Below, one piece after another: positions 47,426 to 55,678 of a stretch of DNA of 64,000 nt. Position numbers and translations under genes: made by a program. Source of the stretch: Kushneria sinocarnis (GTDB taxonomy: Bacteria > Pseudomonadota > Gammaproteobacteria > Pseudomonadales > Halomonadaceae); contig NZ_RBIN01000007.1 of NCBI RefSeq assembly GCF_003633775.1, positions 124,001 through 188,000 of the forward strand. The letters are read 5' to 3'. Under the pieces are notes generated by a model. The model made no database searches. It saw only the letters and a list, made by a program, of their open reading frames with translations, and had not been told where the DNA came from. Within the stretch, counting starts at the first letter, position 1. Each line of letters opens with the position of its first letter.

Positions 47426-47454
47426 AATGTAAAGGAGGGAGTGTAACGGGTCAA
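47426..47454 (-). promoter_or_regulatory. tRNA promoter
   Basis: Minus strand TTGACC, 17-base spacer, TACATT, with a GC-rich discriminator (GCGGGC) typical of stringently controlled stable-RNA promoters. Intact although the tRNA gene is split. Confidence 0.8.
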
Positions 47455-47611
47455 TCGCTGTGTCCGTTCGGTGCGGTAGCATGGTTCGCTGCCGCCGGAA
47501 TGACGGTGGCCGGAAGGCCGCATTTCCGGGCCCGGCAATGATCGGCCCGGTAATGCGGCAAACCATGCCCGTGGGCCGGCGCAGGGCACCGGACCACGGT
47601 CTGCCGGCAGG

Positions 47612-48436
47612 TTACATCTGCTGCTGCTGGGCGCCGGAGCCGGGGCGGGCCTTGCCCAGTGACGGTTCCTGACCCTTCGGTTCGGGCTGCTGCCTGGCCG
47701 AGAACTCGCCGCGACCATCCAGCGAGGGGCCCTGGCTCCAGCGGCCCTGAGGCGCCTCCTTGTCCATCAGGGTATTGAGATAGTAATAGGAGTGCTCGGT
47801 GGCCTCGTGCTCGGTTGGCGTCGAATTCGGGATCGGCAGGTTCTCTTCCAGACCGCCCAGCTCCTCGATCACGGCCAGCCACTGCTGCTGATGATAGGTA
47901 TCCCGGGCAATCAAAAAGGAGAGGAAATCCTTCATGCCCTTGTCATCGGTCCAGTTGTAGAGCCGCGAGGCCAGTACCCGGCCACTCGACTCGGCAGCCA
48001 CGTTGGCGTTCATGTCGGCGGCGATGTTGCCCGTGGCATAGACGTGACTCATGTCGAAGGGCACGCCATTGGCATTGACCGGCAGTGCGGCAAGACCCGA
48101 GGAGAGCAGGTGGCGCGGATTGGCGCCGCCCAGGATGGCATTCATGACCGGGTCCTGTGCAGTGGCTTCCTGGTAGGAGAGCGGCGCCCCTTCCAGATTG
48201 AGTGCCACGGCATGGCCCAGCATTTCGATGTGCGAGAGCTCCTCGGTCGCCGTCGACATCAGCATGTCGCGGATTCGGTCATCGCCGCGGGCGCCCATGG
48301 CCTGGAAGAAATACTGCATGGCCACACGGATCTCGCCTTCGATCCCGCCGATGGCCTGCTGCAGCATCATGGCGAACTGGGGATTGGGCTCATCGACCCG
48401 AACCGGATACTGCAGATGCGAGGAATGATGAAACAT
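47612..48436 (-). CDS. Manganese catalase
   Basis: A 274-residue non-haem catalase. The di-manganese ligands are in place: E35 (EGEIRVAMQYFFQ), E66 and H69 (TEELSHIEM), E149 and H182 (DTYHQQQW), matching the family order. It disproportionates hydrogen peroxide in the cytosol. AGGAGG precedes the ATG. The C-terminal 45 residues are Gln/Pro-rich and disordered. The adjacent peroxiredoxin-glutaredoxin gene suggests an oxidative-stress cluster. Confidence 0.93.
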   Translation of the reverse strand: MFHHSSHLQYPVRVDEPNPQFAMMLQQAIGGIEGEIRVAMQYFFQAMGARGDDRIRDMLMSTATEELSHIEMLGHAVALNLEGAPLSYQEATAQDPVMNAILGGANPRHLLSSGLAALPVNANGVPFDMSHVYATGNIAADMNANVAAESSGRVLASRLYNWTDDKGMKDFLSFLIARDTYHQQQWLAVIEELGGLEENLPIPNSTPTEHEATEHSYYYLNTLMDKEAPQGRWSQGPSLDGRGEFSARQQPEPKGQEPSLGKARPGSGAQQQQM

Positions 48437-48773
48437 GGGACAGCCTCCTTGCGTGTCGCATTTTCGACCGGAAATCGTGACGTGCCGAACAGAACCGTGC
48501 GCCGAGTGGCTGCCGGTAACGTCCGACTTCCTTGAAGCTAGCTGGCTGTCGGTTTTCTGCTAATGATCCAAATCAAGCCGGTACGGTTTTTTTCAGCATT
48601 TCACGCTGAAGCCTGTCCTGTGCCATGAATCGCTGTCTGCGGCATCCCGCTTTGCCGGGCAAGAGTTATAAATTTGTAACGTCCGGGAGAAAAACCGGAT
48701 GGGTGGTGTCATAACCGGTAGACGCTCTTTCTTCAGTCGCGAAGGAGTGCGTCTGGCTTACTGTTCCTTTCGA
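48437..48773. other. Intergenic region without a recognised gene
   Basis: Between the two peroxide-detoxifying genes there is no supported protein frame. It ends in a strong plus-strand terminator at 48,774-48,798 with no plus-strand gene before it, so a small plus-strand RNA is possible. Two small GGA-containing loops (near 48,685-48,700 and 48,740-48,752) are visible. Confidence 0.4.
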
Positions 48774-48798
48774 CCGCCACCCCGTGTGGCGGTTTTTT
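48774..48798 (+). terminator. Orphan plus-strand terminator
   Basis: CCGCCAC-5 nt-GTGGCGG followed by six T. No annotated plus-strand gene lies upstream. Confidence 0.85.
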
Positions 48799-48826
48799 AA
48801 TGTCCGGCATTCGTCGAACGGGCATG

Positions 48827-48853
48827 AAAAAGGGCAGTGCACCAGCACTGCCC
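48827..48853 (-). terminator. Terminator of peroxiredoxin-glutaredoxin gene
   Basis: Minus strand GGGCAGTGC-4 nt-GCACTGCCC followed by five T, 62 bases past the stop codon. Confidence 0.9.
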
Positions 48854-48915
48854 TGATCAGTCTTCCAGCGGCCGGGCACTGCCCGGGCCCGGTCGGCCGG
48901 ATGAGCGGAATACGC

Positions 48916-49665
48916 TCAGACGGGTGCTTTCTCACCGAAATGGGCGGCCACTTCTTCTGCACCGCCGATGTGCTTGCCATCGATCCATACCTGGGGAACC
49001 GTGGCGTTGCCGGTCATGGCGCGCACCGAGCGGGTGGTGATGTCGCGATTGCCGATGGAGATATCCTCATAGGCAATGTGATGATCGACCAGCATCTGCT
49101 TGGCGCGTGCGCAGTAGGGGCAGCCCGGCTTGGAGAAAACGGTGGCGAAGCTGGGCCGGCCCGCGCTGGGGTTGAGATGGTCCAGCATGGTATCGGCATC
49201 CGAAACCTCGAAGGGGTCGCCGGGCTTTTCCGGTTCGATGAACATCTTCTCGATGCGGCCATTCTTGACCAGCATGGAATAGCGCCAGCTGCGGCGACCG
49301 AAGCCCAGATCGGACTTGTCGACCAGCATGCCCATGCCTTCGGTGAACTCGCCGTTACCGTCGGCAATGAGGGTCAGGTTGCTGGCTTCCTGATGCTCGC
49401 CCCACGCTTCCATGACGAAGGGATCGTTGACCGAGAGACAGACGATCTCATCCACCCCGTTGGCAAACAGCTTGTCCGCCAGCTCGTTGTACCGGGGCAG
49501 GTGGGTCGAGGAGCAGGTCGGCGTATAGGCGCCGGGCAGTGCGAACACGACCACGGTGCGGTTGGCAAAGATGTCCTTGCTCTCGACATCGACCAGCTGG
49601 CCGTTGCGCCGCTGCTTGAAGGTCACCTGTGGCACTTCCTGACCTTCGCGATTGCTCAGTTCCAT
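48916..49665 (-). CDS. Peroxiredoxin 5-glutaredoxin hybrid
   Basis: A 249-residue fusion. Residues 1-165 are a Prx5-type peroxiredoxin with peroxidatic C51 in PGAYTPTCS. Residues 170-249 are a glutaredoxin with CPYC (C182/C185) and TVPQVWIDG. The hybrid reduces peroxides using glutathione through its own Grx domain. AGGAGATG precedes the ATG. An OxyR-like palindrome lies upstream. Confidence 0.95.
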   Translation of the reverse strand: MELSNREGQEVPQVTFKQRRNGQLVDVESKDIFANRTVVVFALPGAYTPTCSSTHLPRYNELADKLFANGVDEIVCLSVNDPFVMEAWGEHQEASNLTLIADGNGEFTEGMGMLVDKSDLGFGRRSWRYSMLVKNGRIEKMFIEPEKPGDPFEVSDADTMLDHLNPSAGRPSFATVFSKPGCPYCARAKQMLVDHHIAYEDISIGNRDITTRSVRAMTGNATVPQVWIDGKHIGGAEEVAAHFGEKAPV

Positions 49666-49777
49666 TTACATCTCCTGTCTCGGTTAGTGTTACGCCGCCC
49701 TCGCGACGTCTACCAAAAGCTACTTTAGTCTAAGACTACTGGCGCCGAGTCTGAATTAGCTTGGCTCAACCCTGGCG

Positions 49778-49815
49778 ATTGTTTTTGACTATCCATTTTT
49801 ATAGTAAAAAGCTAT
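49778..49815. promoter_or_regulatory. OxyR-like binding site
   Basis: ATAG-N7-CTAT at 49,801-49,815 matches the OxyR half-operator dyad. A weaker copy, ATTG-N7-CTAT, lies at 49,778-49,792. They sit 113-150 bases upstream of the peroxiredoxin-glutaredoxin start in an AT-rich stretch. Confidence 0.5.
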
Positions 49816-49933
49816 TGATGGCTGTAGCTCCGATCGCCCGGACAAATGATGACGACCGAGTGGCATGAACCCGTGTTGTGGCGATGAGAAGGCGTCCTTG
49901 CAACCCCGGCACCGACCTGGTGGCTCGGCGGGC

Positions 49934-50428
49934 TCATGACGCTCGGGTACCCTCGTAGCGGTAGTAGAGGTGTTCGTTCTTGACCGGTCCGGTAATGATC
50001 CATTCCAGCTCGAAACCGTGCTCGCCGGCAGTCAGGCAGGCCCGGTAGCTATCTTCGCCACAGGGATGCGGGCTGGCGCTGATCAGTCCTTCGTGCCGTG
50101 CATCGGCCACCAGGTCGAACAGCCAGACCGCTTCATCGGCGCCGCGACGCTCGTGATGCAGTGCCAGGCGATCACCCAGGAAGGTCCAGCGATAAACATT
50201 GTGAAAGGGCATGCCGCGATCGTCTGCGCCCTCGGGGGTGAACTCGCCCTGTTCGTGAAAGCGCAGGATGCTTTCTCCTGCCGGCGTTCGGGCTGACGCG
50301 ACACTGACCTGCCCGTGGCCGTGGCCGGCCCAGCCGCTGAGCGACCCCGGGCCGGGGCGGGAGTGGAAGTCCATGTGCGTGATGGTTCGCATCAGCGATT
50401 CGATTGCCGTAAAATCAGTCAACTTCAT
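49934..50428 (-). CDS. DUF6314 family protein
   Basis: A 164-residue protein with HMDFHSRPGPGSLSGWAGHG at the start, NVYRWTFLGDRLALHHERRG in the middle and ASPHPCGEDSYRA near the end, the DUF6314 layout. No catalytic role is known. AGAGG precedes the first ATG; the core may start at residue 19. Divergent from the transporter gene with a 23-base gap. Confidence 0.8.
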   Translation of the reverse strand: MKLTDFTAIESLMRTITHMDFHSRPGPGSLSGWAGHGHGQVSVASARTPAGESILRFHEQGEFTPEGADDRGMPFHNVYRWTFLGDRLALHHERRGADEAVWLFDLVADARHEGLISASPHPCGEDSYRACLTAGEHGFELEWIITGPVKNEHLYYRYEGTRAS

Positions 50429-50451
50429 ATGCCTCTTGGGGTTAACCTTGC

Positions 50452-51342
50452 ATGTCCCTGCTTGTCGGCGTCACGATCCTGTGGTCCTTCTCCTTCAGTC
50501 TGATCGGTGTCTATCTTGCCGGACAGGTAGACAGCTATTTTGCCGTACTGACACGCATTACGCTGGCCTGTCTGCTGTTTCTGCCCATGCTGCGGCCGCG
50601 CCGGGTGCCCATGAATATCCGCTGGGCCCTGATGGGCATCGGCGCCATTCAGCTGGGGCTGATGTATGTCAGCTATTATCACTCCTTCGTGCTGCTGAGC
50701 GTCCCCGAGATCCTGCTCTTCACCATCTTCACACCGGTCTATATCGCGCTGATCGATGATCTGCTGGCCGGTCGGTTTCGTCCCTTTTATCTGGTAACGG
50801 CAGGACTGTCGGTACTGGGCGCCGCCGTGATCCGTTATCAGGGCGTGAACGAGGCGTACTGGCTGGGTTTTGCCATGGTTCAGGCCGCCAACCTCTGCTT
50901 TGCCGTCGGCCAGGTGGGTTACCGCCGCCTGATGCTGCGCACCCGCCTGGAGGTGCCGGCCATTCATCTGTTCGGCTGGTTCTATATCGGTGCGCTGCTG
51001 CTGGTACTGCCGGCATGGCTGCTGTGGGGCGACATGTCGCGTCCGGCGACCACGCCGCTGCAGTGGGGCGTGCTGCTCTGGCTGGGGCTGGTCGCATCCG
51101 GGCTGGGTTATTTCCTGTGGAATCAGGGCGCCTGCCGGGTGGATGCCGGTACCCTGGCGATCATGAACAACGCCCTGATCCCGGCGGGGCTGGTGGTCAA
51201 CCTGGTGATCTGGAATCACGATGCCGATCCGTTGCGGCTCGGGCTGGGGGGCGCCATCATCCTGGCGGCCCTGCTGTTCAACCGCTGGTGGCAGCGTCGC
51301 TACCCGGTGGCGCCGGCACGGGCCTCCGATTCATCCTCCTGA
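50452..51342 (+). CDS. EamA/DMT-family transporter
   Basis: A 296-residue inner-membrane protein with ten predicted TM helices arranged as two EamA repeats (about 1-135 and 145-285), including the conserved GLMYVSYYHSFVLLSVPEIL and GYFLWNQGACRVDAGTLAIM segments. Likely exports amino acids or other metabolites; the substrate cannot be told. Confidence 0.85.
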   Translation: MSLLVGVTILWSFSFSLIGVYLAGQVDSYFAVLTRITLACLLFLPMLRPRRVPMNIRWALMGIGAIQLGLMYVSYYHSFVLLSVPEILLFTIFTPVYIALIDDLLAGRFRPFYLVTAGLSVLGAAVIRYQGVNEAYWLGFAMVQAANLCFAVGQVGYRRLMLRTRLEVPAIHLFGWFYIGALLLVLPAWLLWGDMSRPATTPLQWGVLLWLGLVASGLGYFLWNQGACRVDAGTLAIMNNALIPAGLVVNLVIWNHDADPLRLGLGGAIILAALLFNRWWQRRYPVAPARASDSSS

Positions 51343-51365
51343 GCACTCTTCCTCCTGAGCACTCT

Positions 51366-52382
51366 TCAGCGTGGCCAGGGGGCCAGCGGTAGCCCCCGGC
51401 GACGCGAGCCCGGGGTGCGCCGTGGCGGTAGCGGAATCTGCAATGGCCACTCATCGGGCACCAGCATGACGCGCAGTGGGGCGAGTCGATCGCTGCCGAC
51501 CACCAGTTGCAGCGGCAGGGCATGTCGGGCATGCGCCTGACGCAGCTCCGGCAGCAGCGACTCCGGAAACAGCAGCTCATCCGGACCCGGGAGCGCCAGC
51601 CAGTGTGGTCGCCAGAGTTGCGCCACTCCGGTCAGCTGCAGGGTGGTCACGAAGTGCGGCCAGTCCCGCCAGCGCAGCCAGACGCCGGCCGGATGAGCGG
51701 GATGGGCGCCGGCCGGTGCCGGCATGCCGGTCAGCTCCGGCAGGCGCGTGGCATCGTCAATCCTGCCCGTGCGACGCTGCCATGGATAGAACAGCGCCCC
51801 CTGCAGCGCCATCCGGCAGCGCAGTGGCGGTGCACCGAATTCGCTCAGCGCATCACGTGCCTCCGCTGTCCGGCCCAGCCGGGTCTGGTGGGTCAGCAGA
51901 TGCAGATGCTTGCGGGCGAGGCTGTCGGGGCCGCCGGTGCCGATCCAGCGGGACTGGGCGGTAGCGGTGCCGGGCCCTTCGGGCAGGCCGAGATAGAACT
52001 TGATGGCTACCTCGAGATGAATCGGTGCTGCCCGCTCGCGGTCCTCGTACAGCAGGTCGAGCTCGCCGAGGGTGCGCCGGTTCCGGGTGATCGGCAGATT
52101 GTGCGCCAGCAGCCGGGTCGCGGGCGCGCGTGCCAGAATGATCTGCCACAGCCGCTCGACGTAAATGCCCAGCCGCAACGACGGCTCCGCCCCGACATGC
52201 TGCTCCAGATCGGCAAGGTCCTGCGCGAGCGCCTCGAACCAGCGGTGACGCTGCTGCCGATCCTCCAGACCCAGTGCAGCGCGGGCGGGGGCACCCGGCA
52301 GACGGCTCTCAAGCAGCGGTGGCGTGTCAATCAGCCATGCCAGATCGCGCAGCAGCGGATGACTGTGAGTCTCGGTGTTCAT
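51366..52382 (-). CDS. DUF1853 family protein
   Basis: A 338-residue protein: HPLLRDLAWLIDTPPLLESR at the start, then LGIYVERLWQIIL, RTLGELDLLYEDRERAAPIH and LEVAIKFYLGL, which resemble a nuclease-like ELDLL...HLEVAIKFY core, and KHLHLLTHQTRLG. These are the hallmarks of DUF1853, common beside nadK in related bacteria. A longer start at 52,457 would abut nadK and is less likely. Confidence 0.85.
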   Translation of the reverse strand: MNTETHSHPLLRDLAWLIDTPPLLESRLPGAPARAALGLEDRQQRHRWFEALAQDLADLEQHVGAEPSLRLGIYVERLWQIILARAPATRLLAHNLPITRNRRTLGELDLLYEDRERAAPIHLEVAIKFYLGLPEGPGTATAQSRWIGTGGPDSLARKHLHLLTHQTRLGRTAEARDALSEFGAPPLRCRMALQGALFYPWQRRTGRIDDATRLPELTGMPAPAGAHPAHPAGVWLRWRDWPHFVTTLQLTGVAQLWRPHWLALPGPDELLFPESLLPELRQAHARHALPLQLVVGSDRLAPLRVMLVPDEWPLQIPLPPRRTPGSRRRGLPLAPWPR

Positions 52383-52459
52383 CAGCCCGGATCCGGTGAA
52401 GGGGAGGCGAGCGGGCATTTGCCGACGCCCTGTCGCGCCCGCATAATGCGGCTCCAAGC

Positions 52460-53359
52460 ATGAGCCTGGATAAGCGCATGGAGCAATTCAAACATATCGG
52501 TCTGATCGGCCGTCTGGGCAGCGATCATGTCGTGGAAACGCTGAATCGGTTGATCGGCTTTCTCGAAGGGCGCGGCTGCCGATTGAGCATCGAGGCTCGT
52601 CTGGCCGATGGCCTGAGCAATTGCAATGTGGCCCGGGCGACCCGCGAGGAAATGGGCGCGCAGTGTGACCTGGTGATCGTGATCGGCGGCGATGGCAGCC
52701 TGCTTGGTGCGGCCCGGGCGCTCTGTTACAGCAATACGCCGGTGCTGGGCATCAATCGTGGGCGACTGGGCTTTCTGACCGACATTTCGCCCCATGAGCT
52801 GGAAGCCCGGGTGACCGAGGTGCTCGAGGGTCGCTACGAGACGGAGTACCGCTTTCTGCTGCAGGCCTCGCTCTATCGCAATGGTGAGCTGATCGGCTCG
52901 GCCAGCGGCCTCAATGATGTGGTGCTGCATCCGGCGGCGGCCGTGCGGATGATCGAGTTCGAGCTCTTCGTCGATGAGCAGTTCGTCTACAGTCAGCGCT
53001 CCGATGGCCTGATCGTGGCGACACCAACCGGTTCCACTGCCTATGCGCTGTCCGGCGGCGGGCCCATCCTGCATCCGCAGATGGAGGCGATCGTGCTGGT
53101 GCCGATGTTCCCGCATACGCTTTCGAGCCGCCCGATCGTGGTCGATTCCGGCAGCAGCATTGCCGTGCGGGTGATTCAGGGGGCCGATGTCGAACTGCAG
53201 ATCAGCTGTGATGGCCACATGCGCATGGTGGTTCAGCCCGATGATGTCCTGCGGATCGAGCGCAAGCCCGAGCAGTTGCGGCTGATCCATCCTCCCGGCC
53301 ACAGCTTCTTCGAGGCCTGTCGCAGCAAGCTCGGCTGGAGCAGTCGCTTGCATGACTGA
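52460..53359 (+). CDS. nadK: NAD kinase
   Basis: A 299-residue enzyme with GGDG (76-79, nucleotide binding and catalytic Asp), NRGRLGFLTD (about 95-104), the conserved LNDVVLHP and GLIVATPTGSTAYALSGGGP. It phosphorylates NAD to NADP in the cytosol. An internal ATG at 52,478 gives 293 residues, closer to the E. coli length. Divergent from DUF1853. Confidence 0.96.
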   Translation: MSLDKRMEQFKHIGLIGRLGSDHVVETLNRLIGFLEGRGCRLSIEARLADGLSNCNVARATREEMGAQCDLVIVIGGDGSLLGAARALCYSNTPVLGINRGRLGFLTDISPHELEARVTEVLEGRYETEYRFLLQASLYRNGELIGSASGLNDVVLHPAAAVRMIEFELFVDEQFVYSQRSDGLIVATPTGSTAYALSGGGPILHPQMEAIVLVPMFPHTLSSRPIVVDSGSSIAVRVIQGADVELQISCDGHMRMVVQPDDVLRIERKPEQLRLIHPPGHSFFEACRSKLGWSSRLHD

Positions 53360-53383
53360 AGTCGGGGCCGCAAGCGCGTTATA

Positions 53384-54394
53384 ATGGTGGCCATGCAGGC
53401 AGAACAGTGCGAAGGATTCGACCTGATCGGCGATGTCCACGGTTGCGGCACCGCCCTGGTGGCACTGCTGGAGAAGCTCGGTTACCGGCAGGAGCAGGGC
53501 GTCTATCGCCACCCCCGGCGGCTGGCCATCTTTCTGGGTGATCTGATCGACCGGGGGCCGCGTATCCGGCTGACGCTCCGGGTGGTCCGGCGCATGGTAG
53601 AGGCCGGTGCGGCCCGGGTGGTGATGGGCAATCACGAGGCTTATGCGCTGCGGCACTGCCTGGACGAGCGCGGCGAGGCAGTAGCCCCGCGGGAGCCACG
53701 CAGTGCCCGGATCCTGCACGAGACCCTGGCGCAGTTCAGGGGTCGGGAGCATGAGTGGCGTGATCATCTGCGCTGGTTTTTGCAGATGCCGCTGTGTCTC
53801 GAGTATGCCCGCTGTCGGGTGGTTCACGCCTGCTGGGATGAAGCGCTGCTGCGGCCGTTTCTGCAGCAGTACCCGGATGGGCGAATCGACCACCGTTTCC
53901 TGGCCGCTGCCCGCCATGCCGGGACCTTCGAGCAGCGTTTGCTCGACCGTGTTACCCGGGGCGTCCATCTGCCGCTCCCGCGGGGGCGAGCGATTCGCTC
54001 GCGGGATGGCAGCGTGCGCCATACCTTTCGCGTTCATTTCTGGGCCGTCGACCCGGTCACCTATGGTGATATCGTCTTTCAGCCCGACCCGCTGCCCCGT
54101 GATCTCGAATCACGCCGGCTGAGCGAACACGAGCGCCGGCGGCTGGTACACTATGCTGCCGGAGAGCGACCGCTGTTCATCGGTCACTACTGGTGCGAGG
54201 GGGTGCCGGCCCTGCCCACGGCCAATATCGCCTGTCTGGACTACAGTGCGGTCAGGTGCGGTCGGCTGGTCGCCTACCGATTCGATGGTCATTCCGGACT
54301 CAGTGCCGACCGACTTGTCTGGCTGTCGCTGGCCGATTCCGATCCCGACACGGAAAAAAATCGGCCAATTCGGAATTCCGTCGGGAACTTTTGA
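53384..54394 (+). CDS. Calcineurin-like metallophosphatase
   Basis: A 336-residue protein with GDVHG (about 17-21), GDLIDRGP (52-59), GNHE (80s) and late His motifs (IGHYW), the metal ligands of PPP-type phosphoesterases. The substrate is not evident; relatives include diadenosine polyphosphatases and protein phosphatases. Follows nadK by 24 bases. The ATG at 53,384 overlaps a TATAAT-like sequence; 53,393 is an alternative start. Confidence 0.88.
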   Translation: MVAMQAEQCEGFDLIGDVHGCGTALVALLEKLGYRQEQGVYRHPRRLAIFLGDLIDRGPRIRLTLRVVRRMVEAGAARVVMGNHEAYALRHCLDERGEAVAPREPRSARILHETLAQFRGREHEWRDHLRWFLQMPLCLEYARCRVVHACWDEALLRPFLQQYPDGRIDHRFLAAARHAGTFEQRLLDRVTRGVHLPLPRGRAIRSRDGSVRHTFRVHFWAVDPVTYGDIVFQPDPLPRDLESRRLSEHERRRLVHYAAGERPLFIGHYWCEGVPALPTANIACLDYSAVRCGRLVAYRFDGHSGLSADRLVWLSLADSDPDTEKNRPIRNSVGNF

Positions 54395-54444
54395 ATCCGG
54401 CCGCCGTCAGAGTAGGTGTTCCCTTGAATGATCCCTTGCTCTTG

Positions 54445-54475
54445 CCCGGCGGCTCCAACCGCCGGGTATTTTTTT
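54445..54475 (+). terminator. Terminator between metallophosphatase and rhomboid genes
   Basis: CCCGGCGG-6 nt-CCGCCGGG, then TA and seven T: an 8-bp perfect stem 50 bases past the stop. Confidence 0.88.
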
Positions 54476-54517
54476 GCTGGAAGGTCGGCAATACCCCGGA
54501 GCAGATCAGGAGCAGGC

Positions 54518-55360
54518 ATGCCGACGATGCTGCGCTTTCCCCACGATCGGGATCTCGGGTCCCTGCGCCAGGCGCTGTGGGCGCATCGCATTACCCATCA
54601 TTACGACCGCGATGACGAGGAGCAGCGGATCTGGCTGCTGGATGACGCGCATCAGCAGCAGGCCCGAGAGCTGATCGAGCGCTGGCAGCAGGGCGAGTCA
54701 CTGCTTCCGGAGACGCCGGTCAGCAAACCGTCGAGCGGGGTGGTCGATGCCCTGCGGGGTGCTCCGCTGGTCACACTGACCCTGCTGGTGTGCTGCCTGG
54801 TCTTCATCGCCTTCCAGCTGCTGGGGGATGGGGTGCTGGGCCGGCTGACCATCGTGCCGCTGAGCGTACAGGACAATCAGCTGCAGGCCGGCACCCTCGG
54901 GGCAGCGCTGGCAAGCGGACAGCTGTGGCGGCTGGTGACGCCCGCGCTGCTGCACTTCAGCTGGATGCACCTGATCTTCAACATGCTGTGGCTGTGGTAC
55001 TTTGGCCGTCAGGTCGAACGCATCGAGGGCGTCGGTCGAACGCTACTGCTGCTGCTGGTGCCGGCGGTGGCTGCCAATCTGGCCCAGTATGCGACCGGCA
55101 CGGTGCTGTTCGGCGGCATGTCCGGCGTCGACTATGCCCTGCTGGGATTCGTCTGGCTGAGCGCGCGGCGACGCCCCGAGCGCGGCTACCAGATTCCCCA
55201 GGCGCTGATGGTCTTCATGCTGATCTGGCTGGTGATTACCATGACCGATATCACGGCCCGGCTGGGCTTTGGCCACGTTGCCAACGAGGCCCATCTGGGC
55301 GGCCTGCTGTGCGGACTGGCGCTGGCCTGGCTGATGACGCCGGGCCGCCTGCACCAGTGA
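54518..55360 (+). CDS. Rhomboid intramembrane protease (GlpG-type)
   Basis: A 280-residue protein. The N-terminal cytosolic Rhomboid_N domain spans about 1-60 (LRFPHDRDLGSLRQALWAHR). A six-TM core follows with H151 and N155 (WMHLIFNMLW), catalytic S202 in GGMSGVDYALLG and H259 in NEAHLGGLL. It cleaves membrane proteins within the lipid bilayer. AGGAG precedes the ATG. Confidence 0.93.
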   Translation: MPTMLRFPHDRDLGSLRQALWAHRITHHYDRDDEEQRIWLLDDAHQQQARELIERWQQGESLLPETPVSKPSSGVVDALRGAPLVTLTLLVCCLVFIAFQLLGDGVLGRLTIVPLSVQDNQLQAGTLGAALASGQLWRLVTPALLHFSWMHLIFNMLWLWYFGRQVERIEGVGRTLLLLLVPAVAANLAQYATGTVLFGGMSGVDYALLGFVWLSARRRPERGYQIPQALMVFMLIWLVITMTDITARLGFGHVANEAHLGGLLCGLALAWLMTPGRLHQ

Positions 55361-55386
55361 ATCTCTCCATTCGGGATATCTTCATC

Positions 55387-55653
55387 ATGAGTGACATGAC
55401 CTTCGACGGGATGATCGAGCGCATGACGCCCGACATCTATACCAGCCTCAGACAGGCCGTGGAGCGGCGCAAGTGGCCCGATGGCCGCCTGCTCAGCGAG
55501 CAGCAGCTCGAGCTCTGTCTGGAAGCGGTGCTCAAGTACGAACATCACCATGACGTGCCGGTCGACGAGCGCATCGGACACATCGATCGGGAGGGCTGCT
55601 CGAGTGATCGGGAGGGCAATGCCGAGGGCGAGCGCCTGAAATGGGTCAACTGA
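55387..55653 (+). CDS. DUF1315 (YeaC-like) protein
   Basis: An 88-residue protein: MIERMTPDIYTSLRQAVERR then KWPDGRLLSEQQLELCLEAV is the DUF1315 pattern. Function unknown. In Pseudomonas and relatives it lies between rhomboid and DUF2797 genes in a cluster also containing nadK and pepN; the same neighbours occur here. Confidence 0.9.
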   Translation: MSDMTFDGMIERMTPDIYTSLRQAVERRKWPDGRLLSEQQLELCLEAVLKYEHHHDVPVDERIGHIDREGCSSDREGNAEGERLKWVN

Positions 55654-55678
55654 ATTGGCCGGACTTCGCCCTGTGGCG

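Noticed and set aside
47330-47566. 78-codon minus-strand protein covering the tRNA region
   Set aside because: The peptide GIAQLVEHQL is the translated tRNA 5' half, a known annotation artefact.
52382-54037. Long minus-strand open frame (551 codons) across nadK and the metallophosphatase
   Set aside because: High GC leaves antisense frames open; both sense genes carry full catalytic motifs.
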